From contig CALCQV010000159.1 in NCBI GenBank assembly GCA_937894795.1, forward strand, positions 1 through 60,646: a stretch of 60,646 bases of DNA. Reading direction: 5' to 3'. Every line of letters begins with the position of its first letter. Positions within the stretch are counted from its first letter, which is position 1. The translations under genes and the position numbers were made by a program. The stretch comes from an uncultured Bacteroidales bacterium. GTDB taxonomy: Bacteria; Bacteroidota; Bacteroidia; Bacteroidales; Lentimicrobiaceae. This document shows, piece after piece, positions 1-9,317 of the stretch. The notes beneath the pieces are model-generated. The model was not told the DNA's origin, ran no database searches, and was given only the letters and a program-made list of their open reading frames with translations.

Positions 1-33
1 CGCCGCCTGCATGAATTCCGGCAAGGTGTGGAT

Positions 34-855
34 TTACATGAATTTTATCATGCTCGCCAACTGCACAAAATAGTCGTTGGTCCAGATTTCCAATTGAGCG
101 GGATTTTTAATGAATGGGATTACATCTCTTTTTACTGATTCAATATCCGTATTGATGAGTCGATCTTTCAATTTGTTTAAAAACTCTTCCCTGCTCATTA
201 CTACATTGTTAAATTGTTCTATACGTGTTTGCAGATGTTTGAAATCAAGTTTTACTCCATTTCTAACATACCATTCAAAGTCGTACCAATCACGTCCTTT
301 CACCCTGCTTTTCCATTGCCTGAATGCAAGTGCATGCATTTTTCCTGCATATAAATCGGGAAGACTAAAGCAGCGTGTCATGAAAGAATACGGGAGTAAT
401 AATAACTTTTGTTCACTCTCAAAATTAAGTGGCGGATCTATATCTACTTCTATCTTTATCTTGATGGACTTTTCAGTTTGGAACTTCAAATTATAAATTT
501 CGGTGTTGTCTTTTAAGAAGGCTGATTCGACTCTTCCCAATGCCCTCTTTTCTTTTTTTGAAATGACTACATCTTTTCCTGCTGCTGCGAATTCATTAAT
601 GATGGAAGGGAAATATTCCTCAATATGAAAATCAACGTCAGGTTCCAATAGTGAAAAATCCATATCCTCAGAAAATCGCTCAATTCCGTGAAAAATTCTT
701 AGGCATGTTCCACCATAGAATGCACCTTTATTAAAGAATCCTCCTCTGTAAAGTCCGGCCAGTGCAATTTGTTGCATCACTTCAAATGTGGCATTTTCAC
801 GCTCTTTTTGGGAAAGAATTTCATAGCGTGACATCATTTGATCGAATATATTCAT
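34..855 (-). CDS. AbiEii/AbiGii-family nucleotidyltransferase toxin
   Basis: Toxin half of a type IV (AbiE) toxin-antitoxin pair. The 273-aa protein has the family's nucleotidyltransferase signature: GGTCLR at residues 48-53, then ERFSEDMDFSL, whose D64 and D66 form the metal-binding DxD pair. A conserved KGRDWYDFEWY stretch follows near residue 187. Family members transfer nucleotides to RNA targets and act as bacteriostatic, often anti-phage, toxins. The start codon overlaps the stop codon of the upstream AbiEi-like gene (ATGA), so the pair is translationally coupled, antitoxin first. The protein is full length with catalytic residues intact, and ends 33 nt from the window edge. Function is inferred from family membership. 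Confidence 0.9.
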   Translation of the reverse strand: MNIFDQMMSRYEILSQKERENATFEVMQQIALAGLYRGGFFNKGAFYGGTCLRIFHGIERFSEDMDFSLLEPDVDFHIEEYFPSIINEFAAAGKDVVISKKEKRALGRVESAFLKDNTEIYNLKFQTEKSIKIKIEVDIDPPLNFESEQKLLLLPYSFMTRCFSLPDLYAGKMHALAFRQWKSRVKGRDWYDFEWYVRNGVKLDFKHLQTRIEQFNNVVMSREEFLNKLKDRLINTDIESVKRDVIPFIKNPAQLEIWTNDYFVQLASMIKFM

Positions 856-1475
856 TGGTTTAGCAGTTTGATGATATGGTTGATTTCTGTCTTCTTCTTA
901 CTTACTTCTGCACATTGCTCAAAAACTGATACTTTCATTTTATGGAACTCATCCATATCGAACCTTAAATCTTCCTCCAAATACATTTCCAGTGATTTCA
1001 TTGACCTTATTCGCAACTTGGGCGTGTAAGCAATCAGATCACATAAGGCCTTTTCAGGCGATGCAATCATGAAAGCATATTCATCATGGATCACCTGGTT
1101 TAAACCAATGGAATAGTAGGTTGATGGGCAATAGATATAATTAAATTGCCCGAAGGAATTTGTAAGGGTTCTGCTTCTCTTGATAGTCATGGACGAAGTG
1201 TTATACACTCTTTCAGGAATCAGTCCATAGAATCGGAGTGCACTCTCCATGGATACATACGAAGGTCCGTATAGGTGGTTGGCAATCAGTTCAACGGATA
1301 GCTCCTTTCCGGAAACGGCCGGTGAAACAACATACAATCCTCGCTTCAATCGAATAATTGTTCCTTTCCTTTCCAGATCACTGACCTTGTCCTTAAATGC
1401 TTTTAAGGAAGGAAATGTAGTTTGAAGTGAAGCATAATCTATGGGTATTATCCCAAAATCAACCAGTTGTTCCAT
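852..1475 (-). CDS. AbiEi-like antitoxin / transcriptional regulator
   Basis: The 207-aa partner of the downstream AbiEii toxin gene, with a 4-nt ATGA overlap. The N-terminal part (roughly residues 1-55, ending RKGTIIRLKRGLYVV) reads as the winged helix-turn-helix of AbiEi proteins. The middle part (YGPSYVSMESALRFYGLIPE) matches the conserved core of that family. AbiEi proteins neutralise the toxin and repress their own operon by binding inverted repeats upstream. An inverted repeat lies just upstream here (1498-1533). The assignment is supported by both sequence pattern and gene order. Confidence 0.85.
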   Translation of the reverse strand: MEQLVDFGIIPIDYASLQTTFPSLKAFKDKVSDLERKGTIIRLKRGLYVVSPAVSGKELSVELIANHLYGPSYVSMESALRFYGLIPERVYNTSSMTIKRSRTLTNSFGQFNYIYCPSTYYSIGLNQVIHDEYAFMIASPEKALCDLIAYTPKLRIRSMKSLEMYLEEDLRFDMDEFHKMKVSVFEQCAEVSKKKTEINHIIKLLNQ

Positions 1476-1497
1476 TGATATTTTAGTATATTATTGT

Positions 1498-1533
1498 AAA
1501 AGTAGTCATTTTTTGCATAGTTACTCTACTTTT
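1498..1533. promoter_or_regulatory. inverted repeat upstream of the AbiE operon (candidate operator)
   Basis: Eight-base arms AAAAGTAG (1498-1505) and CTACTTTT (1526-1533) are separated by 20 nt. The repeat begins 23 nt upstream of the AbiEi-like start codon. On the minus strand the inner arm contains TACTTTTA, one mismatch from the Bacteroidota -7 box TAnnTTTG, so a bound protein would sit on the likely promoter. AbiEi proteins are known to autoregulate through upstream inverted repeats; binding here is inference. Confidence 0.4.
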
Positions 1534-1633
1534 TCTCGATTTTCTATGTATAAAATGACATTAATTTTTTCATACACCCCCGCCGAGGGTTCCATGAATA
1601 ATTATTTATCCGGATTCTATGAACTTTTTTTGC

Positions 1634-1641
1634 TAAGTTTG
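1634..1641 (+). promoter_or_regulatory. candidate -7 promoter box for the DUF3784 gene
   Basis: TAAGTTTG matches the Bacteroidota -7 consensus TAnnTTTG and lies 22 nt before the ATG at 1664. I see no clear TTG at -33, so the call rests on the -7 box and its position. Confidence 0.4.
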
Positions 1642-1663
1642 CGAAAGAACTATTACCTAATCC

Positions 1664-1981
1664 ATGCTGCTACTTTTCAGTGCTTTACTTGCCTCAGTTT
1701 TAATCGGCTCTGCCTATATCATCACAGAGAAGAATGCACGCTATTATCTCTCGGGTTACTGGAACCTGAAACCCACCGAAAGGGAGAAGGTTGACCTGAA
1801 GGGTTATCTCCGCCACTGGAAGAAATGTATGTGGGTTGCAGGATTGCTGATCATCATTACCGGCGCTATCCTTAATTTTACTACAGAGTCCCCCTGGGCA
1901 ATCTTAGCACTGCTGGCCATGGTATTATTGAGCTTTCCCGTACTGATTATTACGGGAAGGAAGTATTGGAAAAAGGTTTAA
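1664..1981 (+). CDS. DUF3784-type small membrane protein
   Basis: A 105-aa protein with three hydrophobic segments (about residues 1-18, 53-70 and 77-96) and the pattern IITEKNARYYLSGYW near residue 19, which resembles DUF3784 membrane proteins (phage-holin-like size, unknown function). It stands alone between two minus-strand operons and has its own -7-like box. A longer reading frame overlapping its start in another frame is judged a shadow. The role is unknown. Confidence 0.65.
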   Translation: MLLLFSALLASVLIGSAYIITEKNARYYLSGYWNLKPTEREKVDLKGYLRHWKKCMWVAGLLIIITGAILNFTTESPWAILALLAMVLLSFPVLIITGRKYWKKV

Positions 1982-2070
1982 TGAGGTTCAAAATAGTTCA
2001 ACATGGTTCAAAGCCATTCAAAGCTATTTGAAAAGATGTTTTGATTGCGGAATAGCCTCCCCTGAATGCC

Positions 2071-3153
2071 TTACTCTTCCGTTCCGCCTATTACTTTCTT
2101 GTCTATATATCGGGAGTTCATGATACGCAGCATTCCCATGTAGTCTACACTGAACTTTACCAGGTCGCCGGTTCTGTATTTATTCTTATTGATGCCCAGA
2201 TTAAGGACGATCATGTCAGAACTTGATCCCGCAAATTTTATATCAGGATCAACAGGTGTTATATGGTTGATCTCAACATCCAGCAATCCCAGATCAAGTA
2301 TTGCCCGGAAAGAGGTTTTACCTGCTTCATCCTCTTCGAATTCAAAGGAATGACCTTCAACATTTGTACCCATGGATCCGCTGGGCACAGTAGGCTTCTC
2401 AATAAGTTCAATGATTTCAGCATAAAGTTCGAAAGCATTGTGCATATTGCCCAAGGTAGTGTCATGATAGACATCAGTACCCAGAAAGAGTGTTTCACCT
2501 ACCCTGAAGTGATTGATTCCCTTGGGAAGCAGCTTTTCAAAAATCAAGGGTATGGATACGGAAGAACCTCCTGATACATAGGGTATCTTCTTATTGAATT
2601 TAGCCTCAACAAGTTGCTCATAGAGGCTCAACTGTATCAGCTTGTCGTGGTTGGGCAATACCCCGTAAAGACAGGTAAGGTTGGTACCTATTCCCACTAC
2701 TTCGATGTTTGGAAGTTCAAATACCTTCTCATAAAACTGCATGAAATCGTCGCGCATTACTCCCTCTCTGAGTTCACCCATTTCAATCATGATCAGGATT
2801 TTATGAATCTTGTTTTGTCGAAGAGCCTCTTCAGAGATCAGCTTGATGGTTTTGAACTGCGTATTTACGCTTATATCAGCATATTTAACCAGTTCAGGAA
2901 TGGAGCGGCTTGGAGGTGGCTTGATGTAGATTGTCTCTATTTTAGGATCTATTTTCTTGATTGCCCTCAAGTTAGTGATGCGGGAGTCGCATAACTGATT
3001 GACGCCTAACCTGACAACTTCTTCAAGAAATATCCTGTTTCCACATAATACTTTGGTGACAATAGCCCATTGAATACCCTCACTGCTGAATAGTTCAGTA
3101 AGGTATTTAAAATTTTCGCTGAGTTTTTTTCTGTTTAATGTTATATATGCCAT
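2071..3153 (-). CDS. alanine/ornithine racemase-family PLP enzyme
   Basis: A 360-aa fold-type III PLP enzyme. The N-terminal segment QWAIVTKVLCGN carries the Schiff-base lysine at K34, followed by a TIM-barrel-like domain and a C-terminal beta domain (about residue 250 on). The wording around the lysine (VTKVLCGN rather than the VKANAYG of Alr) and the length point to the subgroup annotated as ornithine or broad-specificity amino-acid racemases. Substrate cannot be read from the sequence. It is the second gene of an operon with the GNAT gene 9 nt upstream; whether the two act on the same amino-acid pool is speculation. Confidence 0.8.
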   Translation of the reverse strand: MAYITLNRKKLSENFKYLTELFSSEGIQWAIVTKVLCGNRIFLEEVVRLGVNQLCDSRITNLRAIKKIDPKIETIYIKPPPSRSIPELVKYADISVNTQFKTIKLISEEALRQNKIHKILIMIEMGELREGVMRDDFMQFYEKVFELPNIEVVGIGTNLTCLYGVLPNHDKLIQLSLYEQLVEAKFNKKIPYVSGGSSVSIPLIFEKLLPKGINHFRVGETLFLGTDVYHDTTLGNMHNAFELYAEIIELIEKPTVPSGSMGTNVEGHSFEFEEDEAGKTSFRAILDLGLLDVEINHITPVDPDIKFAGSSSDMIVLNLGINKNKYRTGDLVKFSVDYMGMLRIMNSRYIDKKVIGGTEE

Positions 3154-3162
3154 CCTTTGTTC

Positions 3163-3603
3163 TTACCGCGATAATCTCATTTCAAGATACTTATTGGAAA
3201 ATCCAAGGTTCTTGTAAAGATGTCTCGCCGGATTGTCGGGTTCCACATGCAGGGCTATGTTGCCTTTGCATTGTTCAATAGCTTCTTTCATTAGCCTTTT
3301 GCCGACTCCTTTTCCACGATGGTCACGATGTATTGCGATATAGACAAGTATATTCTCAGGAATATAGCCCGACATACCGGTTTCATTAACCACCACCGCG
3401 CCGATTATTTCTTGTTCATTTTCCAGTTTCAAGGTAAAACCTCCAAATGACTCAATATCCTTAACTGAAAAATCAATGGCCTTGTGGATGTCTTCCCATT
3501 TATCGCCAAATTGGTCAAGGTGTTCAAATAAAAAATCGGTTATCGCCTTCTTATCAGTGATATCAGGCTTTTGCTGAGGTGTATATGTTGTTGTTCTATC
3601 CAT
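3163..3603 (-). CDS. GNAT-family N-acetyltransferase
   Basis: A 146-aa single-domain GNAT protein. The acetyl-CoA pyrophosphate loop is visible as RGKGVGKRLM near residue 104, preceded by the beta4 strand LVYIAIHRDHR and followed by the typical NPARHLYKNLGF ending. The acceptor substrate is unknown. It is the first gene of a two-gene operon with the racemase-like gene and has a well-placed promoter upstream (3623-3652). Confidence 0.85.
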   Translation of the reverse strand: MDRTTTYTPQQKPDITDKKAITDFLFEHLDQFGDKWEDIHKAIDFSVKDIESFGGFTLKLENEQEIIGAVVVNETGMSGYIPENILVYIAIHRDHRGKGVGKRLMKEAIEQCKGNIALHVEPDNPARHLYKNLGFSNKYLEMRLSR

Positions 3604-4018
3604 ATTTAGACTTTAATATTTACAAATATAATATTTTATCGGTAAATGGCAAGATTTTTTAAGATTTTTTGGGGTAAGAAGTGATTTCTTTGTAACGTCC
3701 ACGGTATTGAGATTGCTTTGACTCTATAATGCCAGATGCACTCACCTGTCATGTGGGAACATTTGAACATTTTTGTGGTTTATTGGTATTTTATATAAGT
3801 ACAACATTTGATTTATTTATCTGATTGTAAAATTATACTGAAGTCGTACTGGAAATTAAATAGCAAGATCTGACCTCTAAAAAAGCAGTAAATCCACTGC
3901 CAACGTTAACAATGTATAGCAATTTCTTGCCAATCAGTTATGAAAGTATTTTAACGACAGCTTGTTTTGGCAACCGCATGATTGGCTTTTCTGTAAAATC
4001 AACTATGAAAACTATTTT
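3604..4018. other. 415-bp intergenic region without a recognised gene
   Basis: Divergent spacer between the GNAT operon and the HEEFH-protein gene. Besides the minus-strand promoter it holds a short direct repeat (AAGATTTTTT twice at about 3651-3670). I see no RNA gene, strong hairpin or credible ORF. Confidence 0.5.
3623..3652 (-). promoter_or_regulatory. sigma-ABfr-type promoter of the GNAT-racemase operon
   Basis: Read on the minus strand, TTG (3652-3650) is followed after exactly 19 nt by TATATTTG (3630-3623). This matches the Bacteroidota promoter consensus in both elements and spacing. It lies 20 nt upstream of the GNAT start codon. Confidence 0.65.
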
Positions 4019-5461
4019 ATGAACAGGATAATTTTACTACTGCTACTTATTGCTCTTTATGACAAAAGTTATACGCAAATTATTGTGAAGGATACCTTAC
4101 CTCCGTCATTTGAATGGAGTTTACACATCATTGACCTTCCTTATATGATTGATGCCGCCAAGACAGAATCCATAAGGTCAAATGGCGGAGATCATTCACA
4201 GTCTATCAGTACATCGGTCTCAAACTACAGCAAATTCTACCGAAACCTAAACATGGGACAGACAACTGAAATGGCCCGTAACCTGCATGGCAGCCTCTAC
4301 TATGGTCATAATGTTCTTTGGAATAAGCTTATAAAGCCTGAAGATACCAGGCACTACATACTGAACCGCTTACTAGCAAACATTACAGCACTTGGGACCG
4401 ATTATCTTGCCATCAAATTACCTTATGGTTATGCGTTTCTGCATGAAGAGTTTCACAGAGCGGTTCTATCTACACGACACGTATACAGCTATGATGAGGT
4501 CTGGAAGTTTGGCAAAGGTTTGGATATAGCAGTCACTAATGTTATGGACGAAGATCTTATGTACCTGAAGAAAAATTACCCGGCTGATCAGGTGCGCTTG
4601 TCGGCAGCAGGAGTTGAAGGTGAGTACGCCTATTTACTGCGAATGAGAGAAGACAACTTCTTCAGACAAACGGGTTATCCATTTGTGGGTATTTCACTTC
4701 TAGGTACCATCCATGCAGTAAATTATGTAAATCTTCCTTTTGCCGAAAGGTTCAATGCTATAACTGACAGTATCTTGTCGTATGATAAATATAATATCCT
4801 TTCCCGTGATTTCACAGGTTATGATTTTTCAGCCTGGGTTTACGACTTATTTACTCCTTTCGAGCCTTATGAAGATCGAGGGACATGGCCCGGAGGAATA
4901 GGCATCAAGCGACCGATAAAAGAATCTGATCTGACACCTGAGATGAAGCAATTCCTGACAGAAACAGGCAACATGCAATATCTGAATTTTATATCGCCAT
5001 TTTTAGTCGGTATCAATAGATTACAACTCAAGCCGGGTTATTATTTCAACTTTGCTTTACGCAGTGTACCTACATCCTTTGGATACTATGCCGGAGGTGA
5101 TTTCTTCATTGATTTTGACCATCGGCAGATGCAGATAAACCTTGGTGTTAACCGGAGTAAGAGCCTTTCATTGCCATCTCTTAATATAAGCTACTATAAC
5201 ATACTGACGAATGAGAAGGCACGCTATAATGCGGACATAGCCTTTTCAGCATGGTTACAGCCCAAAAATCAGCTATTTGCCTCCAACAAGGCAGTTCCCG
5301 GATTGGCAATAGACGTATCACCAACGTTAAATCTTACCAGACGACTCTCAATGATTGCTGATATTTCTTACAAGACCAAAGGTTGGGTATTCGGCAATCC
5401 CTATCTCGATAATAATTTTTCATTCCGCATTGGTTTAAGCATGAAAACGGCGGCTTCCTGA
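4019..5461 (+). CDS. unknown secreted protein with HEEFH motif
   Basis: I do not recognise a family. The ATG at 4019 is preferred because it opens directly into a signal peptide (MNRIILLLLLIALYDKSYTQ); an upstream in-frame ATG at 3962 adds 19 residues that would bury it. The mature part has a helical first half containing LHEEFHRA, an HExxH zinc-metallopeptidase-type motif with H142 and H146 as possible ligands and E143 as possible catalytic residue. From about residue 330 on, short alternating strands ending in SFRIGLSM suggest a membrane beta-barrel. Protease activity is only a hypothesis from the motif. It lies upstream of katG with its own spacing, not an obvious operon. Confidence 0.75.
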   Translation: MNRIILLLLLIALYDKSYTQIIVKDTLPPSFEWSLHIIDLPYMIDAAKTESIRSNGGDHSQSISTSVSNYSKFYRNLNMGQTTEMARNLHGSLYYGHNVLWNKLIKPEDTRHYILNRLLANITALGTDYLAIKLPYGYAFLHEEFHRAVLSTRHVYSYDEVWKFGKGLDIAVTNVMDEDLMYLKKNYPADQVRLSAAGVEGEYAYLLRMREDNFFRQTGYPFVGISLLGTIHAVNYVNLPFAERFNAITDSILSYDKYNILSRDFTGYDFSAWVYDLFTPFEPYEDRGTWPGGIGIKRPIKESDLTPEMKQFLTETGNMQYLNFISPFLVGINRLQLKPGYYFNFALRSVPTSFGYYAGGDFFIDFDHRQMQINLGVNRSKSLSLPSLNISYYNILTNEKARYNADIAFSAWLQPKNQLFASNKAVPGLAIDVSPTLNLTRRLSMIADISYKTKGWVFGNPYLDNNFSFRIGLSMKTAAS

Positions 5462-5749
5462 TATTTGCCTGATTTCTTTTCATGTTCTTAATTTTTTAGT
5501 TTGCTTCTTGTGTAAACATATCTCATTACATGTCAGATTAATTTTGATGGTCGACCAACAAAAGCTGAAGGCCGGCAGCTGAACATTTTCTTCCTGACGT
5601 TTGTTGCTATCCGTTTTATCCTTATCTTAGTAAACACTTTACTTCAGCACTTGTGAAGTGGTTATTTTAACGCTATACAAGAGGCTACAAAGTTATATGT
5701 CAGGTATTGATTATATCAAGTAAATAATAAACCAAATACTTAAAGAAAT

Positions 5750-7960
5750 ATGGAAAGTAATTCTGATGGAATGAGCAAATGTCCTGTTACCGGTGCAGTT
5801 GGTAAGCATAGCGCAGGAGTAGGTGGTACAAAGAATGTTAATTGGTGGCCTAATCAGCTGAAGCTTAATATCCTGCGGCAGCATACTTGCAAATCAAATC
5901 CGATGGGCAAGGAGTTTAATTATGCTGAGGAGTTTAAAAGCCTCGATCTGAAGGCGATAAAAAGCGATTTGCATAAGTTGATGACTGATTCACAAGATTG
6001 GTGGCCGGCAGATTTCGGTCATTATGGTCCTTTGTTTATCCGCATGGCCTGGCATAGTGCCGGCACATACCGAATTGGTGATGGTCGCGGTGGTGCAGGC
6101 AGCGGGCAGCAACGCTTTGCACCGCTGAACAGCTGGCCCGACAATGTGAATCTGGACAAGGCACGCCGATTACTATGGCCTATCAAGCAAAAGTACGGAA
6201 AGAAGATATCATGGGCTGACCTGATGATTCTGGCCGGCAATGTGGCGCTCGAGTCAATGGGATTCAAAACCTTTGGTTTTGCCGGAGGAAGGGAAGATGT
6301 TTGGGAACCTGAGGAGGATGTTTATTGGGGTTCAGAAACCAAATGGCTGGACAACGATCAGCGCAAGCTTGATGACACCGAATTGGATAATCCGCTGGCT
6401 GCCATTCAAATGGGACTCATCTATGTTAATCCGGAAGGCCCAAATGGTGTGCCCGATCCATTGGCTGCCGCCATTGACATACGTAACACTTTTGCCCGTA
6501 TGGCCATGAACGATGAAGAGACCGTTGCACTTATTGCCGGTGGACATACCTTCGGCAAGACACACGGAGCCGGCGATGTAGCTCATGTAGGCCCTGAACC
6601 TGAAGCCGCCCCGATGGAAGAAATGGGACTGGGCTGGAAGAACAGCATGGGTAAGGGAAATGCCGGCGATACCATATCAAGTGGCATTGAAGTTACCTGG
6701 ACACAAACACCCGCCAAGTGGAGCTACTATTTCTTCGATAACCTGTTTAAATATGACTGGGAACTTACTAAAAGTCCCGCTGGTGCACATCAATGGGTGG
6801 CGAAAAATGCAGGCAATGTAGTGCCCGATGCACATGATAAAACCAAAATGCATCCACCTACCATGCTTACCACCGATTTATCACTACGCTTTGACCCCAT
6901 TTACGAAAAAATATCAAGGCGCTTTTACGAACATCCACTTGAATTTGCTGATGCATTTGCACGTGCCTGGTTTAAATTGACACACCGCGATATGGGACCG
7001 ATTGCCCGTTACCTGGGGCCGGAAGTGCCCAAGGAAGAGCTGATCTGGCAGGATCCTATACCCCCAGTGAACCATCCATTGGTTGATAAAAAGGACATTG
7101 CCGCCTTAAAAGCCAAAATATTAAAATCAGGCCTAACTGTATCGCAGTTAGTATCAACCGCATGGGCTTCGGCCTCCTCATTCCGTGGATCAGATAAGCG
7201 CGGAGGCGCCAATGGTGCCCGCATACGACTGGCACCTCAAAAAGACTGGGCAGTGAATAACCCACCTCAATTGGCTATAGTACTTGAAAAGCTGGGAGCT
7301 CTGCAGGAAGAATTCAATGGCACTGTCACCGGTGGAAAGAAAATTTCACTTGCCGATCTTATTGTGCTGGCAGGATGCACCGCTGTGGAAAAAGCTGCTG
7401 CCGATGCAGGATTCCCTGTTACCGTTCCGTTTACAGCGGGACGAATGGATGCATCACAGGAACAGACCGATGTAGAGTCGTTCAAAGTACTGGAGCCTGT
7501 TGCCGATGGTTTCCGCAACTACCTTAAAACCAAGTATAAGGTTTCAACTGAAGAGTTGCTGGTTGACAGAGCACAACTGCTAAAACTTACCGCCCCTGAA
7601 ATGACTGTACTCATTGGAGGTATGAGGGTATTAAACACCAACTTTGATAACTCGAAGCATGGCGTGTTCACACAAAAACCCGGCGTTCTGAGCAATGATT
7701 TCTTCATGAATCTGCTTGATATGAGTACAGCCTGGATGCCCGCTTCTGATGATAAAGAGACCTTTACCGGACGTGATCGCAAGACAGGAGAAGTAAGGTG
7801 GACAGCCACCCGCGCCGATCTTGTATTTGGTTCAAACTCTGAGTTAAGGGCACTGGCCGAAGTATATGGAAGTGCCGATGCACAACAGAAGTTCATTAAC
7901 GATTTCGTGGCAGCCTGGAACAAAGTAATGAACCTTGACAGGTTTGATCTGCATCGTTAA
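5750..7960 (+). CDS. katG: catalase-peroxidase KatG
   Basis: A 736-aa bifunctional haem enzyme that removes hydrogen peroxide by catalase and peroxidase activity. The distal site is intact: R98, W101 and H102 in RMAWHSAG. The proximal haem ligand is H266 in GGHTFGKTHG. The Trp-Tyr-Met adduct needed for catalase activity can be formed by W101, Y225 (GLIYVNPEG) and M251 (RMAMND), each offset by four to six residues from M. tuberculosis KatG. The second, non-haem domain (about residue 430 on) is present. There is no signal peptide, so it is cytoplasmic. I see no adjacent Fur- or OxyR-type regulator gene and no recognisable operator in the 288-bp upstream gap. Confidence 0.98.
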   Translation: MESNSDGMSKCPVTGAVGKHSAGVGGTKNVNWWPNQLKLNILRQHTCKSNPMGKEFNYAEEFKSLDLKAIKSDLHKLMTDSQDWWPADFGHYGPLFIRMAWHSAGTYRIGDGRGGAGSGQQRFAPLNSWPDNVNLDKARRLLWPIKQKYGKKISWADLMILAGNVALESMGFKTFGFAGGREDVWEPEEDVYWGSETKWLDNDQRKLDDTELDNPLAAIQMGLIYVNPEGPNGVPDPLAAAIDIRNTFARMAMNDEETVALIAGGHTFGKTHGAGDVAHVGPEPEAAPMEEMGLGWKNSMGKGNAGDTISSGIEVTWTQTPAKWSYYFFDNLFKYDWELTKSPAGAHQWVAKNAGNVVPDAHDKTKMHPPTMLTTDLSLRFDPIYEKISRRFYEHPLEFADAFARAWFKLTHRDMGPIARYLGPEVPKEELIWQDPIPPVNHPLVDKKDIAALKAKILKSGLTVSQLVSTAWASASSFRGSDKRGGANGARIRLAPQKDWAVNNPPQLAIVLEKLGALQEEFNGTVTGGKKISLADLIVLAGCTAVEKAAADAGFPVTVPFTAGRMDASQEQTDVESFKVLEPVADGFRNYLKTKYKVSTEELLVDRAQLLKLTAPEMTVLIGGMRVLNTNFDNSKHGVFTQKPGVLSNDFFMNLLDMSTAWMPASDDKETFTGRDRKTGEVRWTATRADLVFGSNSELRALAEVYGSADAQQKFINDFVAAWNKVMNLDRFDLHR

Positions 7961-8102
7961 TTGTTGAATTAGTAGCTGAAAATAATTATTGAACCTGACA
8001 GCTGTACTCATGCGGCATAAAAAGCTGAGTATGGCTGTTTGGTTTATAGCACCAAATGGAATTACCGTGAAACTAAATAGCATAAAGCTGAGGAAGTCTA
8101 TT

Positions 8103-9317
8103 CTATTTCAGAACAATCTTCTCTACCCCCACCCTGTTAGACGATCTGGTCCTGACAATATAAACTCCTTTTGCCTGATTTGAAAGGTCAATATTAACCT
8201 TTCCATTTCGCTTAGGAGCCGCATTCACAATTCGTTCACCTGCGAGATTGAATACCTCCATCTCATCAATTGGAAGGCTGCTATTAAGGGTAAAAACACC
8301 TCTGCCCGGGTTAGGGTAAATGATAAGATCATTGCTGCCAGTAATCTCTTCTAAAGCTAAAGGTTCACCTGGATAATAACGGATACTGTCAGCAGATATC
8401 TGCCCCCACACTATGTCATACTGCCTGTAAACAGATGTTGAAAGAAAATTATCGGGTTCGTATGTATATATTAGATTACTTCGAAGAATCCATTCATTTC
8501 CGTCCCAGTCATAATAATCCAATTTAGTACGATAGTCCTGAGAGTTATAAGCAAACTCCTGACTGGACAGATATTGCCATTGCGCATTAAACCATGTACT
8601 TGTAACTGTGCTCAACACATTATTGTGGTTATCATAAGTATTGCCAATAAGCATTATATTTTGCCAATTATTTTCCACCCACTCCTGTGACAATTCACTG
8701 ATACGATTGCCATTAACATCATTCTCGTATATGGACTGCTGATGCCTCAGAAGATTAAAGTTCTCAAAATACTTCAAATCCAATTTTACACTATAACCCT
8801 CCGGGTCATAGCTATAGGTAATAATGGAATAGTTTCCTTCAGCTTCAGGCATATAGATATATTTATGTGTAATAAGCTTATTATCAGCATATTCAAGATT
8901 CTGAACAGTAACTTGTTCCCATGATGTACCATTCCAGTCGTTTAACACGATACGGATCAGGTTGTCAGCATCATCATACTCGCTTTCAATGAGCAGACTG
9001 TTCACCCCATAGTTTTTTGTAAGAGCGCTTGTTTGATATCCCTGATTGTTATAAGTATATGAAGTTTCATAAATATTCTGCCAATTTGCCGGGGGCGAAT
9101 AAATCCAAAGAACATCCTTCGAAACACTGTTATTATTGTTGTATTCCCATACCATCTTATGGCTAAGCTGCCAGGAGTCATTGACACCACCTTTTACCCA
9201 TGTATAAGAACTGTCGGCTAATCTAATGCCATTGGTACCCTTTCCGGGGATTTCATACGACTGCGAATAAGCACCTAATGCAGATACCAGCATTCCAAAG
9301 AGAAGTGTTGCTTTCAT
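8103..9317 (-). CDS. T9SS type A cargo protein of unknown function
   Basis: The start at 9317 (MKATLLFGMLVSALGAYSQ) gives a clean signal peptide; an in-frame ATG at 9350 adds 11 polar residues. The body is a series of degenerate repeats rich in Trp, Tyr and Asn (W-x-YNNN, YTYNNQGY, YAYNSQDY), of the YD/RHS-like type often found in Bacteroidota surface proteins. The last ~75 residues (IYPNPGRGVFTLNSS to the terminal KIVLK) are a canonical type A sorting domain, so the protein should be exported by T9SS and anchored or released at the cell surface. It converges with katG. The surface function is unknown. Confidence 0.85.
   Translation of the reverse strand: MKATLLFGMLVSALGAYSQSYEIPGKGTNGIRLADSSYTWVKGGVNDSWQLSHKMVWEYNNNNSVSKDVLWIYSPPANWQNIYETSYTYNNQGYQTSALTKNYGVNSLLIESEYDDADNLIRIVLNDWNGTSWEQVTVQNLEYADNKLITHKYIYMPEAEGNYSIITYSYDPEGYSVKLDLKYFENFNLLRHQQSIYENDVNGNRISELSQEWVENNWQNIMLIGNTYDNHNNVLSTVTSTWFNAQWQYLSSQEFAYNSQDYRTKLDYYDWDGNEWILRSNLIYTYEPDNFLSTSVYRQYDIVWGQISADSIRYYPGEPLALEEITGSNDLIIYPNPGRGVFTLNSSLPIDEMEVFNLAGERIVNAAPKRNGKVNIDLSNQAKGVYIVRTRSSNRVGVEKIVLK

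Noticed and set aside
1982..2040. Repeated TTCAA words after the DUF3784 gene as a terminator or repeat family
   Set aside because: Weak, AT-rich and without a stable stem or T-tract.
5462..5749. Peroxide-responsive operator upstream of katG
   Set aside because: No convincing Fur/PerR-like or OxyR-like palindrome could be found by eye.
7519..7923. 134-codon antisense ORF inside katG
   Set aside because: Opposite a highly conserved enzyme domain; a codon-bias shadow.
7961..8102. Small ORFs between katG and the T9SS cargo gene
   Set aside because: They overlap or antisense the real genes and show no coding pattern of their own.
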